A stretch of 53,904 nucleotides of DNA. Source: a virus. A model generated the notes under the pieces. That model saw only the letters and a program-made list of their open reading frames with translations, had not been told where the DNA came from and searched no databases. The stretch covers positions 1 to 53,904 of the IMG/VR virus record IMGVR_UViG_3300034022_000969, one strand, 5' to 3'. A program made the position numbers and the translations under genes. This document shows, piece after piece, positions 45,665 through 53,713 of the stretch. The number at the start of each line of letters is the position of its first letter. Position 1 is the stretch's first letter.

Positions 45665-46785
45665 TTCAGTTTGACCGCAAAACGTTTTCTGATCAGTTTG
45701 CCACGGTGGCGGCTTGCTGCCCGTCTCGAACGAATTCGGAGGTGCTGAAGAATGTGCTGCTGGAGATCAGGGGCGAACGGTGCTATTTGTCGGCCTCAGA
45801 CGGTGAGCAGAGCATTCAGACGAGCTTTGTAATTCCGCCAAGCAAGCTGCAGTCTTCACTACTGCCAGCGGCGAGGATCTTGCAGATTTTGCGAGAGGTC
45901 GACAAGGAAACGATTGAGCTCGAAATCGACGAACCAGCCGGGAAGATCATGCTGGTTTGCGGCGGTGCGACTTTTGAGTTGCAGGTTGAGAATTGCACGA
46001 ACTTTCCGCCAGTGCCGTTGTTTGACGCGGATTCCTACTTCGAAATGACTGCCAGCGAGATGCGGCTTGCCATTCGACGGACCATCTTTTCGACCGATGT
46101 GAACAGCACTCGGTATGCGTTGGGCGGGGTCTTGGTGGAGATTGGCGAAAATAACCTGTATGGCGCAAACGAAGTTTGCGTGTTTGCCTCGACGGACTCA
46201 CGACGGCTGAGTGTCGCCATCTGCGGGTATACGGCAGTCAACAATCCACGAGTTACCGAGTCGAATACGGTGATTCCGGCACGAGCGCTGAAGCTGGTCG
46301 AGTCGATCAACGGCGATAAAATCCACATGGCATTTTCCGAAAACAGTGTCTCGGTGCAGATCGGGGACGTGTCGGTTTGCAGCCAATTGGTGCAGGGTAA
46401 ATTCCCGCCGTGGCGAAAGGTCCTCCCGACAAAAGACCTGCAGAAGGTCACAATTCCGGTCAGTCCCTTGGCGTCGATTGTGCGGCAGGCCGCGCTGGTC
46501 AGCTCGGAGGAATCGCGGGGAGTGGATTTGCGGTTCACCGATAAGGGTCTGGTGGCCACGTCCAACGTAAGCGATCTTGGGTCAGCCAAAATTGAGATGC
46601 CGATTGCTTGGGTTGGCAAACCGTTGCTGGTCACGCTCGACAATCGATACGTGTCGGAGGTGCTCAAGGCGCTCAGTCACGAGGTGACCGTTGACGTGAG
46701 TTTGGGTGGGAGCGAATCCCCGGTCTTGATCACGGCCGGAACCTACCGACATGTGCTGATGCCGCTGGATCGGGGTGGGAAATGA
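45661..46785 (+). CDS. dnaN: DNA polymerase III beta subunit (sliding clamp)
   Basis: 374 residues from GTG 45661, 4-nt overlap upstream. The whole length follows DnaN: FDRKTFSDQFATVAACCPSR, then TIELEIDEPAGKIMLVCGG, NSTRYALGGVLVEI, ASTDSRRLSV and a final YRHVLMPLDRGGK, the MPxR/MPLD-type C-terminal motif. It forms the ring that tethers polymerase to DNA. No polymerase is encoded, so it would replace or compete with the host clamp and recruit host Pol III. Confidence 0.92.
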   Translation: MIQFDRKTFSDQFATVAACCPSRTNSEVLKNVLLEIRGERCYLSASDGEQSIQTSFVIPPSKLQSSLLPAARILQILREVDKETIELEIDEPAGKIMLVCGGATFELQVENCTNFPPVPLFDADSYFEMTASEMRLAIRRTIFSTDVNSTRYALGGVLVEIGENNLYGANEVCVFASTDSRRLSVAICGYTAVNNPRVTESNTVIPARALKLVESINGDKIHMAFSENSVSVQIGDVSVCSQLVQGKFPPWRKVLPTKDLQKVTIPVSPLASIVRQAALVSSEESRGVDLRFTDKGLVATSNVSDLGSAKIEMPIAWVGKPLLVTLDNRYVSEVLKALSHEVTVDVSLGGSESPVLITAGTYRHVLMPLDRGGK

Positions 46786-48416
46786 GGAAGTTGCCAGTCA
46801 ATCAATACGATCGCAATGAATGGATGATCGTCGATAACTTTGCGGGTGGCGGTGGTGCTTCGACCGGGATCGAGATGGCGATTGGTCGTAGTCCGAACGT
46901 GGCGATTAACCATGATCCCGAGGCCTTGGCGATGCATAAGGCGAATCATCCCTTGACTCGACACTACGAGCAGAACGTCTGGGATATTGATCCTCGAGTG
47001 GTTGTTCGGAATCGACGGGTGGGGCTGGCTTGGTTCTCTCCGGATTGCACGCATCACAGCAAGGCGCGCGGCGGAAAGCCGATCCGGAACGCTGGTAAAA
47101 AGTCGCGATCGCTCGCATGGGTGGTGGTGAAATGGGCGAGCCACGTTAGACCGCGCGTGATCATCCTTGAAAACGTGGAGGAGTTTGCGCAGTGGGGGCC
47201 AGTGGTGAAGAAGGTCGGCGATGATGGCCAGCCGGTAATCGGTGCGGATGGGATGCCGTTGTTTGCTCCGTGTCAGAAACGCCGGGGAGCTACGTTTCGA
47301 CGCTGGCGCAAGCAACTGCAGGGGCTCGGGTATGAGATCGAGTGGAAGGAGCTGCGGGCCTGTGACTTTGGGACACCGACGGTCCGAAAGCGGTTGTTTG
47401 TGATCGCTCGTTGTGACGGTCAGCCGATTGTGTGGCCAGAGCCAACGCATGGTCGACCGGAATCTGCCGAAGTGATTGCCGGGACTCGCCAGCCTTGGCG
47501 GACTGCTGCCGAGATTATCGATTGGTCACGTGCCTGCCCGTCTATCTTTTTGTCGTCGGAGGAGGCCAAGATCATTGGGGTGAACCGGCCACTGGCTGAT
47601 AACACCCTCAAGCGAATCGCGGCGGGATTGAAGCGGTATGTGATTGAGTCGGCGAATCCGTTCATCGTGAGCCCGGCACACAGCAAGACAACCGGACGAG
47701 GCAAGAATTGTTGGTCGCTCGAAGAGCCGTTGCCGACGACAACCAGCAGCAACGACAAGTGTCTGATTGCTCCAGTTTTGACTCGTGAGTTTGGCAGGTC
47801 GGTGGGGTGTGATGTTGAGTCGCCGGCACCAACTGTGATGCCTGGCGGCGGGGGAAAAACGGGGCTCGTGCAAGCGTTCCTCGCACAGCATAACAAAGGG
47901 GCTGTTGGGCACCCTGCGACGAAGCCTCTGTCCACGATCATGGGGACTGGAACTCAGCAGCAGATTGTCGAGGCCTCGTTCTTTGGGTCTGAGAATACCT
48001 GTCAAGTGAATGGGCAGCATTACCTTCAGTTGAAGGCGTTCCTGCAAAAATACTACGGTGCCGATACGAATCACCAAGACTGCCGAGACCCAGTGCATAC
48101 GGTCCCGACCAAGGACCGGTTTGGCGTCGTAACGGTCGACGAAGTGGATTATCAGATCGTTGATATCGGGATGCGAATGTTGACGAGTCGGGAGTTGTTC
48201 CGGGCACAGGGATTTCCAGACTCATACGTGATTGATTGCCGAGCTGCGAACAAGCAGGGGAAGGTTAGGCCGCTGCCGAAGGACGCTCAGGTTCGCATGT
48301 GTGGGAACTCGGTCTGTCCTCAGCTGGCCGCTGCACTGGTGAAGGCGAACTGCGAATTTCTCGCAACGCAAACGGATACTCGGACGCATCGTCAGCTTGA
48401 ACTCGCCTCGATTTAA
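46782..48416 (+). CDS. DNA (cytosine-5) methyltransferase
   Basis: 544 residues, ATGA overlap with the clamp gene. NFAGGGGASTGIEMAI (motif I, about 19-34), AWFSPDCTHHSKA (motif IV with catalytic Cys89; SPDC instead of the usual PPC) and IILENVEEF (motif VI, about 128-135) are clear. FGTPTVRKRLFVIA is motif VIII. The C-terminal part contains the target-recognition region and the closing motif MCGNSVCPQLAAALV. It probably protects phage DNA from host restriction. No partner endonuclease is seen. Confidence 0.88.
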   Translation: MRKLPVNQYDRNEWMIVDNFAGGGGASTGIEMAIGRSPNVAINHDPEALAMHKANHPLTRHYEQNVWDIDPRVVVRNRRVGLAWFSPDCTHHSKARGGKPIRNAGKKSRSLAWVVVKWASHVRPRVIILENVEEFAQWGPVVKKVGDDGQPVIGADGMPLFAPCQKRRGATFRRWRKQLQGLGYEIEWKELRACDFGTPTVRKRLFVIARCDGQPIVWPEPTHGRPESAEVIAGTRQPWRTAAEIIDWSRACPSIFLSSEEAKIIGVNRPLADNTLKRIAAGLKRYVIESANPFIVSPAHSKTTGRGKNCWSLEEPLPTTTSSNDKCLIAPVLTREFGRSVGCDVESPAPTVMPGGGGKTGLVQAFLAQHNKGAVGHPATKPLSTIMGTGTQQQIVEASFFGSENTCQVNGQHYLQLKAFLQKYYGADTNHQDCRDPVHTVPTKDRFGVVTVDEVDYQIVDIGMRMLTSRELFRAQGFPDSYVIDCRAANKQGKVRPLPKDAQVRMCGNSVCPQLAAALVKANCEFLATQTDTRTHRQLELASI

Positions 48417-48434
48417 TTAACGAAATTTGTCCCA

Positions 48435-49769
48435 ATGGCACGGACGTCACCATCACCGATCGACGGAGCGCAGCACCTGCTGACCGTCCTGACACGTCTT
48501 GGAAATCAAGGCGAATGGTCGGGGTCTCAGGCGATGCTGGCGAAAGAATGCGGAGTTTCGGTCCGGACGCTGGCGAGGCGATTGGTCGAACTCAAGGCGG
48601 ATGGTCGTATTACGGTTACTGGTAAGCCCGGAACGGAATTGAAGTATGCGGTTCAGAGCCAAGATGGAGACGGTGTTCAACTTCCTGCACGGATCAATCG
48701 TGGAAAACCGGAACAAGACTCCGACGATCTTTGTGGCGCAGTGGGAGGATCGGGATCAAGCAGAGGCGACCGCAGCGTATTGGAGATCCCAGCTAAACCG
48801 TCGGTGGACAGTCTCCATCGAAAGCATCGAAAGCGAGTGAAGTCTTCGTTCACGAGCAAGACGATAGCAATGGTTGGGGCGCTGATCACGACCATGATCA
48901 ATGCCGTGATGCCAGCGAAACCGAAGCGTGGTGGGTTCAAGGTTGCCAAGGGGCAGCTGTCGTTTAATTTTGAGGCGGATTATGCAGAAGTATCAAATCG
49001 TGGTGATGAGTTTCGAACTGGAGATCGACGAAGCGGTCGTCGAAATCCGGTTGCCGCTGATCACAACGAGTGTGGACGCGGCGAAAACATTCGTTCGGGA
49101 AAACTTGCTTCCGATCAGAGGGACCTATGCGGTGACGATCGTACGGGACGGGCAAGTTTGGAAAGAGATCGTCAAAAAGGTTTGAGCCGATCGAGTCGGG
49201 CGGGTGCCGCGTCAATTAACCCGGTCAATCCGTGCACGGATCAACTCGTTTCTGTCGCTACTGTTGCACATCAGGCGGGGGCCCGACGTGCCGATCAGTT
49301 GCGAGCGAGGGGACCAGCACAGGTCAGCCCGCCTGACTCAATCTGCTCAATGTTCAAGTTGCCGCGGGACACGACTGGGATTCAGCTGCGGGATCCGCGA
49401 TTCATTCAAGAGCATGTTTTTGAGGCGTCGCAAAAGCTGGGGATCGTGACGGTCGACGAGGAAAAGCATGTGTTTGCCCTCGTCGGTTACGTGCTGCGGA
49501 ACGAATCGAAGACACCCGCCCGGCTGCTGACGTGGATTTTGCGGGGTGGGAAGCGGATCAATCCTTGGCGAGCGGACCTGGCGGAACAGGATTGGGCGTT
49601 CGCTGCGGAACGGTTGCGGCAAATCGTTCCAAAATCGCTTGCACGGCGATCAGGCGGATTGTTTGGCTCAGAGGTCGAAGAATCGGAGTTCGCTGCCACG
49701 GACCGCAAGAAACGTGAGTCTCTCGCCGCGCTGAAGAGTAAGTACGCAAACATTGCTGGGGGTAAGTAG
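48435..49769 (+). CDS. Long ORF with an HTH N terminus, containing two nested genes
   Basis: 444 codons. Residues 1-75 form a winged helix-turn-helix (GSQAMLAKECGVSVRTLARR), and the C-terminal part (from about 305) is a coherent domain (RDPRFIQEHVFEASQKLGIV onward), compatible with a phage replication initiator-type protein. The middle is rich in Arg, Gly, Ser and Asp, the look of an out-of-frame reading. Two good small ORFs lie there in another frame (48646-48840, 48982-49185). Either the whole ORF is one protein with overlapping genes, or it joins two or three genes that happen to be in frame. Confidence 0.55.
   Translation: MARTSPSPIDGAQHLLTVLTRLGNQGEWSGSQAMLAKECGVSVRTLARRLVELKADGRITVTGKPGTELKYAVQSQDGDGVQLPARINRGKPEQDSDDLCGAVGGSGSSRGDRSVLEIPAKPSVDSLHRKHRKRVKSSFTSKTIAMVGALITTMINAVMPAKPKRGGFKVAKGQLSFNFEADYAEVSNRGDEFRTGDRRSGRRNPVAADHNECGRGENIRSGKLASDQRDLCGDDRTGRASLERDRQKGLSRSSRAGAASINPVNPCTDQLVSVATVAHQAGARRADQLRARGPAQVSPPDSICSMFKLPRDTTGIQLRDPRFIQEHVFEASQKLGIVTVDEEKHVFALVGYVLRNESKTPARLLTWILRGGKRINPWRADLAEQDWAFAAERLRQIVPKSLARRSGGLFGSEVEESEFAATDRKKRESLAALKSKYANIAGGK
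48646..48840 (+). CDS. Small protein nested in the long HTH ORF
   Basis: 64 residues in a different frame, containing TIFVAQWEDRDQAEATAAYW, which looks like real protein, with third-position G/C preference typical of this genome. In the same stretch the long ORF has shadow-like composition. The TGA at 48838-48840 overlaps a GTG (48837) in the long-ORF frame, a coupling arrangement. No family is recognised. Confidence 0.5.
   Translation: MRFRAKMETVFNFLHGSIVENRNKTPTIFVAQWEDRDQAEATAAYWRSQLNRRWTVSIESIESE
48982..49185 (+). CDS. Second small protein nested in the long HTH ORF
   Basis: 67 residues from ATG 48982, with TGAGG about 7 nt upstream. The sequence alternates beta and helix (QKYQIVVMSFELEIDEAVVE, then TSVDAAKTFVRENLLPIRG) and looks more natural than the overlapping frame. 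A small alpha-beta protein of unknown family. Its frame is that of the nested gene at 48646. Confidence 0.55.
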   Translation: MQKYQIVVMSFELEIDEAVVEIRLPLITTSVDAAKTFVRENLLPIRGTYAVTIVRDGQVWKEIVKKV

Positions 49770-49770
49770 C

Positions 49771-50688
49771 GTGAACGAAACCGACAAGCCGAAGATTGGG
49801 GCGTTGGCACCGTGGTTTGGCGGGAAACGAACAATGGCCAGCGACATCGTTACTAAGCTGGGAAAACATACCCAGTTTTTCGAGCCGTTTTGCGGGTCGA
49901 TGGCTGTGTTACTGCAAAAAGATCCCAGTCAAAAGGAAACAGTCAACGATTTGCATGGCGATCTGGTCAACCTGGCGGAAGTGATTCAGTACGAGGTGAC
50001 TGCCGAAATCCTTTATGAACGGCTGCAACGGACGTTGTTTACAGAAGCCGTCCTAGAGTCGGCAAGAGTGGTGCTTTCGCAACAACCAGCAAACGACATG
50101 CGAAGCAAGGTACAACGAGCGTACTACTATTTCATCGCGTCATGGATGGGAAGAAACGGGACGGCGGGCACTGCAAGGCTTGATTATCAGATTGCCGTGC
50201 GATGGACGAAAAACGGTGGGTCACCGACTGTTCGGTTCAAAAACGCGGTTGACTCGATTCCCGCGTGGCATCTTCGACTTGGAAACGTAGTGATTCTTAG
50301 TCGCGATGCGTTTCAGGTCATGGATCGGTTTGAGGATGTCGCCGGAACCGCGATCTTTGCGGATCCTCCTCACTGCGATGAGACACGCTCGAAGGGTGCG
50401 ATCAAAAACGGTCGCGGCGGAAAATATCTGCATGAGTTCGATCATGACCGGGATCACGAACGGCTTGCGGAAATCCTTCGCGGGTACCGAAAAGCCAGAG
50501 TCGTCGTGAGCTATTACGACTGTGAACGAATCCGAAAACTGTATGACGGGTGGACCTTTATTGATCACAGTCGGCAGAAGTTTTTGCACAACCAGAACGG
50601 TCGAGGATCAAGGCCACTGGAAGCACCAGAAGTGCTAATCGTCAACGGCGAAAGTTTCGCCAAAACCACCAATCAACTCTTCACGTAA
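49771..50688 (+). CDS. D12-class N6-adenine DNA methyltransferase (Dam-like)
   Basis: 305 residues from GTG 49771. APWFGGKRTMA (about 13-23) and FFEPFCGSMAVLL (about 36-48) are the SAM-binding motifs of D12-class enzymes. The catalytic motif usually written DPPY reads DPPH (198-201). The His in place of Tyr is unusual and could lower or alter activity. With the C5 methyltransferase it would mark phage DNA. Otherwise typical length. Confidence 0.82.
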   Translation: MNETDKPKIGALAPWFGGKRTMASDIVTKLGKHTQFFEPFCGSMAVLLQKDPSQKETVNDLHGDLVNLAEVIQYEVTAEILYERLQRTLFTEAVLESARVVLSQQPANDMRSKVQRAYYYFIASWMGRNGTAGTARLDYQIAVRWTKNGGSPTVRFKNAVDSIPAWHLRLGNVVILSRDAFQVMDRFEDVAGTAIFADPPHCDETRSKGAIKNGRGGKYLHEFDHDRDHERLAEILRGYRKARVVVSYYDCERIRKLYDGWTFIDHSRQKFLHNQNGRGSRPLEAPEVLIVNGESFAKTTNQLFT

Positions 50689-50700
50689 AAGGATGCCAAC

Positions 50701-52089
50701 ATGGCAACGAAGACGCTTTCGGCCAAAGAACCGAAACCAAAAACCCTGACCAAGACCGAGAAAGCCGCTGCGAAGATGGCTTATGACGAGGGACGGCAGG
50801 CTCAGGAACATGGCAACGTCCGTGGGGCGTGCCTGCATGATGAACCGCATCTGCGAGAGGCTTGGCATCGTGGCTGGGACGAAGCGGACGAGACCGCAAA
50901 ATCTGTGGAGGAGGCCAGCGAGCAGGCTGCTGCGACGACAGTGGCCGAACAGCTCGAGCAGCATGGCCACAACGTCACAGACCCTGCGGTTGTGTCTCGT
51001 GAGACCGATCTGGCGGCACTTTGCCAGGCGTTCGACAATCACGGCGTATCGATCGTGGAAAGTCAGTGGCGATATCTTTCCGACGAAGACCAAGGGATCG
51101 CGGCGAGATGGTTGAACAATCGCAAAATCGGGGTGCTGTCACCCGTTCCGTACAGTTTGCTGCAGTACTCGACGGATGCCCTGAAAAAAGAGTATGCGAT
51201 GTACGCGGATGAGCAGCGATTGATTCGGAAGGTGATTATGCCGTGCGAGTTTGGCAAGCATTCGGAAACCAAACCGGACGGAGACGACAGCAAACCGCGA
51301 ATCAAGATGACCCTCAAAGTCCCGATTGATGATTTATCGTCGAACACGGCGAATGATTTGTTCGGCTGGAAGCGGTCTCGGGTCGAGTTTGGCCGACGAG
51401 CGGTCAATACGTGGGACCAGTTGGAGATTCCAGGTGCGGGGCAGACGTTTGCATGCATCGCCGATATCAGCGGGTTCAGTCGGAATCGAACTCACTGGAA
51501 GTTTGGATTCTTTATCGACATGACGGAAATTTCGCTTGAGCAGGCGTACGACCTGTGGAAGTCAAGCGGTTCTTGCCGGGTCGAACCGATCAGAGACATT
51601 CCCGAGGAATCGAAACGGTCTGAATTGGAAAACCCCGAAAACGAGGCGGACGATGACGAGCCAGCTGAAGTGAGAAAGGCCGTGCCAAGTCTGTTTGACG
51701 CGCAGGAAACCGAAAAAGATATGGAAATCGACAATAACGGGTTCTTTACCGATCCGCTCGAATACGGTGCGACGATCCGCGACGAGAACGCCAGCTGCTT
51801 GATCTCGATTGGGATTGGTCCGGACGGTCGGGTCTATATGGATAACGATCTGATGTATACGGACCCAGAAGGCAATGACTGCTCGCTGGGGGATCAGTAC
51901 CCGCTCAAGTCTGGAGACGGATTCAAGACGATTCCCGAGGCGGTCAAGGCTGGGATCGGTAAGCTGATTGATCGGGCTTTGGCTAACGATGTTGATGTGG
52001 CGATCATCGACGACCTGCGGGACGAGTTGAAGCGACTCGAAGCGGGTGGCGAACCGTTGGCGTATCCTCGTGAAAGCGAGGCTGTCTGA
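50701..52089 (+). CDS. Hypothetical protein with an RMF-like N terminus
   Basis: 462 residues, AAGGA upstream. Residues about 26-65 (AYDEGRQAQEHGNVRGACLH, then AWHRGWDEADE) share the Gly/Tyr-Cys-Trp-GW spacing of ribosome modulation factor. The middle (about 215-300) is an alpha-beta domain of unknown family (RVEFGRRAVNTWDQLEI, HWKFGFFIDMTEISLEQAYD). An acidic linker and a C-terminal domain follow. If the RMF resemblance is real, this large protein could contact ribosomes, which would be novel; the resemblance covers only 40 residues. Confidence 0.5.
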   Translation: MATKTLSAKEPKPKTLTKTEKAAAKMAYDEGRQAQEHGNVRGACLHDEPHLREAWHRGWDEADETAKSVEEASEQAAATTVAEQLEQHGHNVTDPAVVSRETDLAALCQAFDNHGVSIVESQWRYLSDEDQGIAARWLNNRKIGVLSPVPYSLLQYSTDALKKEYAMYADEQRLIRKVIMPCEFGKHSETKPDGDDSKPRIKMTLKVPIDDLSSNTANDLFGWKRSRVEFGRRAVNTWDQLEIPGAGQTFACIADISGFSRNRTHWKFGFFIDMTEISLEQAYDLWKSSGSCRVEPIRDIPEESKRSELENPENEADDDEPAEVRKAVPSLFDAQETEKDMEIDNNGFFTDPLEYGATIRDENASCLISIGIGPDGRVYMDNDLMYTDPEGNDCSLGDQYPLKSGDGFKTIPEAVKAGIGKLIDRALANDVDVAIIDDLRDELKRLEAGGEPLAYPRESEAV

Positions 52090-53261
52090 TGGCTGCGACA
52101 TCAATTGAGTGGTGCGACCATTCAATCAATCCGATCCGGGCGAAGCTGAAATCAACTAATGCGGTTGGGCATTACTGCGAAAAGATCGCAGCTGGATGCA
52201 AGAATTGTTACGCGTCGGACCTGCAAAGACGGTTTAAAATGCCGTCGTTTGGTAGCGGTCAGAAGCGGGACGACGTAAAGATCTTTTTGGACAAATTCAA
52301 GTTGTTGGAGGTGGAGCGCCGCAAAAAGCCGACGCGGTACCTTTGGTGTGACATGACGGATCTGTTCGGAGAATTTGTGCCAGACGAGTTGATCGATAAA
52401 TGCTTTGACACGATGTGGAATACTCCGCAGCACACGCACCTGCTGCTGACAAAGCGACCTGAGCGAATGCTCACGTATATTCGGGAAAAATCGAGTCGTC
52501 GTTCGTTTGGGTGGACGGATATACAACGGACTCCGTTAAAGCCTGGCGATGTGATCTCCATGGATGACATCCGCATGCGAAATCAATGCGGATACGTCGG
52601 TGATGATGACGAGCACGAGTATGTTTGCGATCATCCCAACCATCAAAGCAAAGGTTGTGAAGGTTCTTGTGACAGTTGTGACTGTCCCATTGCATACCGA
52701 TTGAGTTATCGCGATGAGTTTGTGGAGCTTGGCCTGGAGGATTGTGGTTACGAATTTGACGAAGATGGATATTGCGAATCAAGCGAACTCATGATGCTGG
52801 TTTCTCGTCCGCTGCATGCCCTGCCGGGAAATGTTTGGTTTGGGTTTAGTGCTTCGGATCAAACGACGTTTAAAGCCAATTTTGAAGCGTTCGCACCAAT
52901 GCGAGAGATCAGCCCTCACATCACGCTGTTTTGCTCGTTGGAACCGTTACTGGGTCCGATCGATTTTCAGGAAGGTTCGCAGGATTCGGCGTTGTCGTCT
53001 CATGACGTGAACGGTGGTGAAATGAAAGTCCCGTACCTGAACTGGGTGATCGTCGGAGGGGAAAGCGGGGTGAACGCAAGGCCTTGTGATGATACCTGGA
53101 TTAAAGGAATTATTGATCAGTGTGGTAAAGCTGGGGTGCCGGTGTTCAATAAGCAGTTGGGGTCCAATTCGACAATCAAGTCGCGCGACAGGAAGGGTGG
53201 CGACATGAACGAATGGCCTCGACATCTCGGCGTACGGCAATTTCCAGCGGTGGAGAAATGA
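52089..53261 (+). CDS. DUF5131 (phage Gp37/Gp68) protein
   Basis: 390 residues, TGATG overlap upstream. SIEWCDHSINPI, then YCEKIAAGCKNCYA is the family's opening with a C-x5-C-x2-C cluster that probably binds a metal or Fe-S centre, and LNWVIVGGESGVNARPCDDTW is its C-terminal hallmark. An extra insertion at about 165-215 carries its own Cys/His cluster (CDHPNHQSKGCEGSCDSCDC). The reaction of the family is not established, though it resembles radical-SAM enzymes and is frequent in phages. Confidence 0.8.
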   Translation: MAATSIEWCDHSINPIRAKLKSTNAVGHYCEKIAAGCKNCYASDLQRRFKMPSFGSGQKRDDVKIFLDKFKLLEVERRKKPTRYLWCDMTDLFGEFVPDELIDKCFDTMWNTPQHTHLLLTKRPERMLTYIREKSSRRSFGWTDIQRTPLKPGDVISMDDIRMRNQCGYVGDDDEHEYVCDHPNHQSKGCEGSCDSCDCPIAYRLSYRDEFVELGLEDCGYEFDEDGYCESSELMMLVSRPLHALPGNVWFGFSASDQTTFKANFEAFAPMREISPHITLFCSLEPLLGPIDFQEGSQDSALSSHDVNGGEMKVPYLNWVIVGGESGVNARPCDDTWIKGIIDQCGKAGVPVFNKQLGSNSTIKSRDRKGGDMNEWPRHLGVRQFPAVEK

Positions 53262-53713
53262 GTCGAATTATCCTGATCGGATGCGGCAAGCAAAAAGCAT
53301 CCGAGAAATGCGCCGCTGCTGAAATGTACACGGGATCGATGTTTCGAGCCCGAGCCAGATACGCGACGGGAACAGGTGACCCTGTCTATATCATTTCGGC
53401 CAAGCATGGGCTGGTCGGCCTGACGACTGTAATCGAACCGTACGATTGGACGATTGGCGACCTGTCACCGCTCAACCAGATCGCTTGGGGAATCGGCGTA
53501 GCGGGTCAAATCTGCGAAATGATCGACAACGACTCGCTGACACTTCGTGAGCTGCGGAACGTGAATTTTGAATTCCACGCTGGTGCCGATTACGTCGAAC
53601 GCTTGCAACCGGTCCTGATAGCGGCTGGGTTCTCGACGTCCTGGCCAGTGCAAGGCATTTCGCAGGGTGCGCAGTTGAGGTGGTACAAAAATAGGATGAA
53701 GGTGATTGAATGA
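53258..53713 (+). CDS. DUF6884-like protein
   Basis: 151 residues from ATG 53258, overlapping the previous stop by 4 nt. IILIGCGKQKASEKCAAAEM, then YTGSMFRARARYA and VYIISAKHGLVGLTTVIEPY fit DUF6884, a small phage family with a conserved SCxKxK-like start and SAKHGL centre. The function is unknown; a nucleotide- or base-processing enzyme has been suspected from the fold type. It overlaps the junction-spanning gene by 4 nt. Confidence 0.75.
   Translation: MSRIILIGCGKQKASEKCAAAEMYTGSMFRARARYATGTGDPVYIISAKHGLVGLTTVIEPYDWTIGDLSPLNQIAWGIGVAGQICEMIDNDSLTLRELRNVNFEFHAGADYVERLQPVLIAAGFSTSWPVQGISQGAQLRWYKNRMKVIE

Noticed and set aside
48646-49185. Reading the nested frames as a frameshift error in the HTH gene
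   Set aside because: Both nested ORFs have their own stops and starts, and the outer frame stays open throughout, so a single indel would not explain the pattern.
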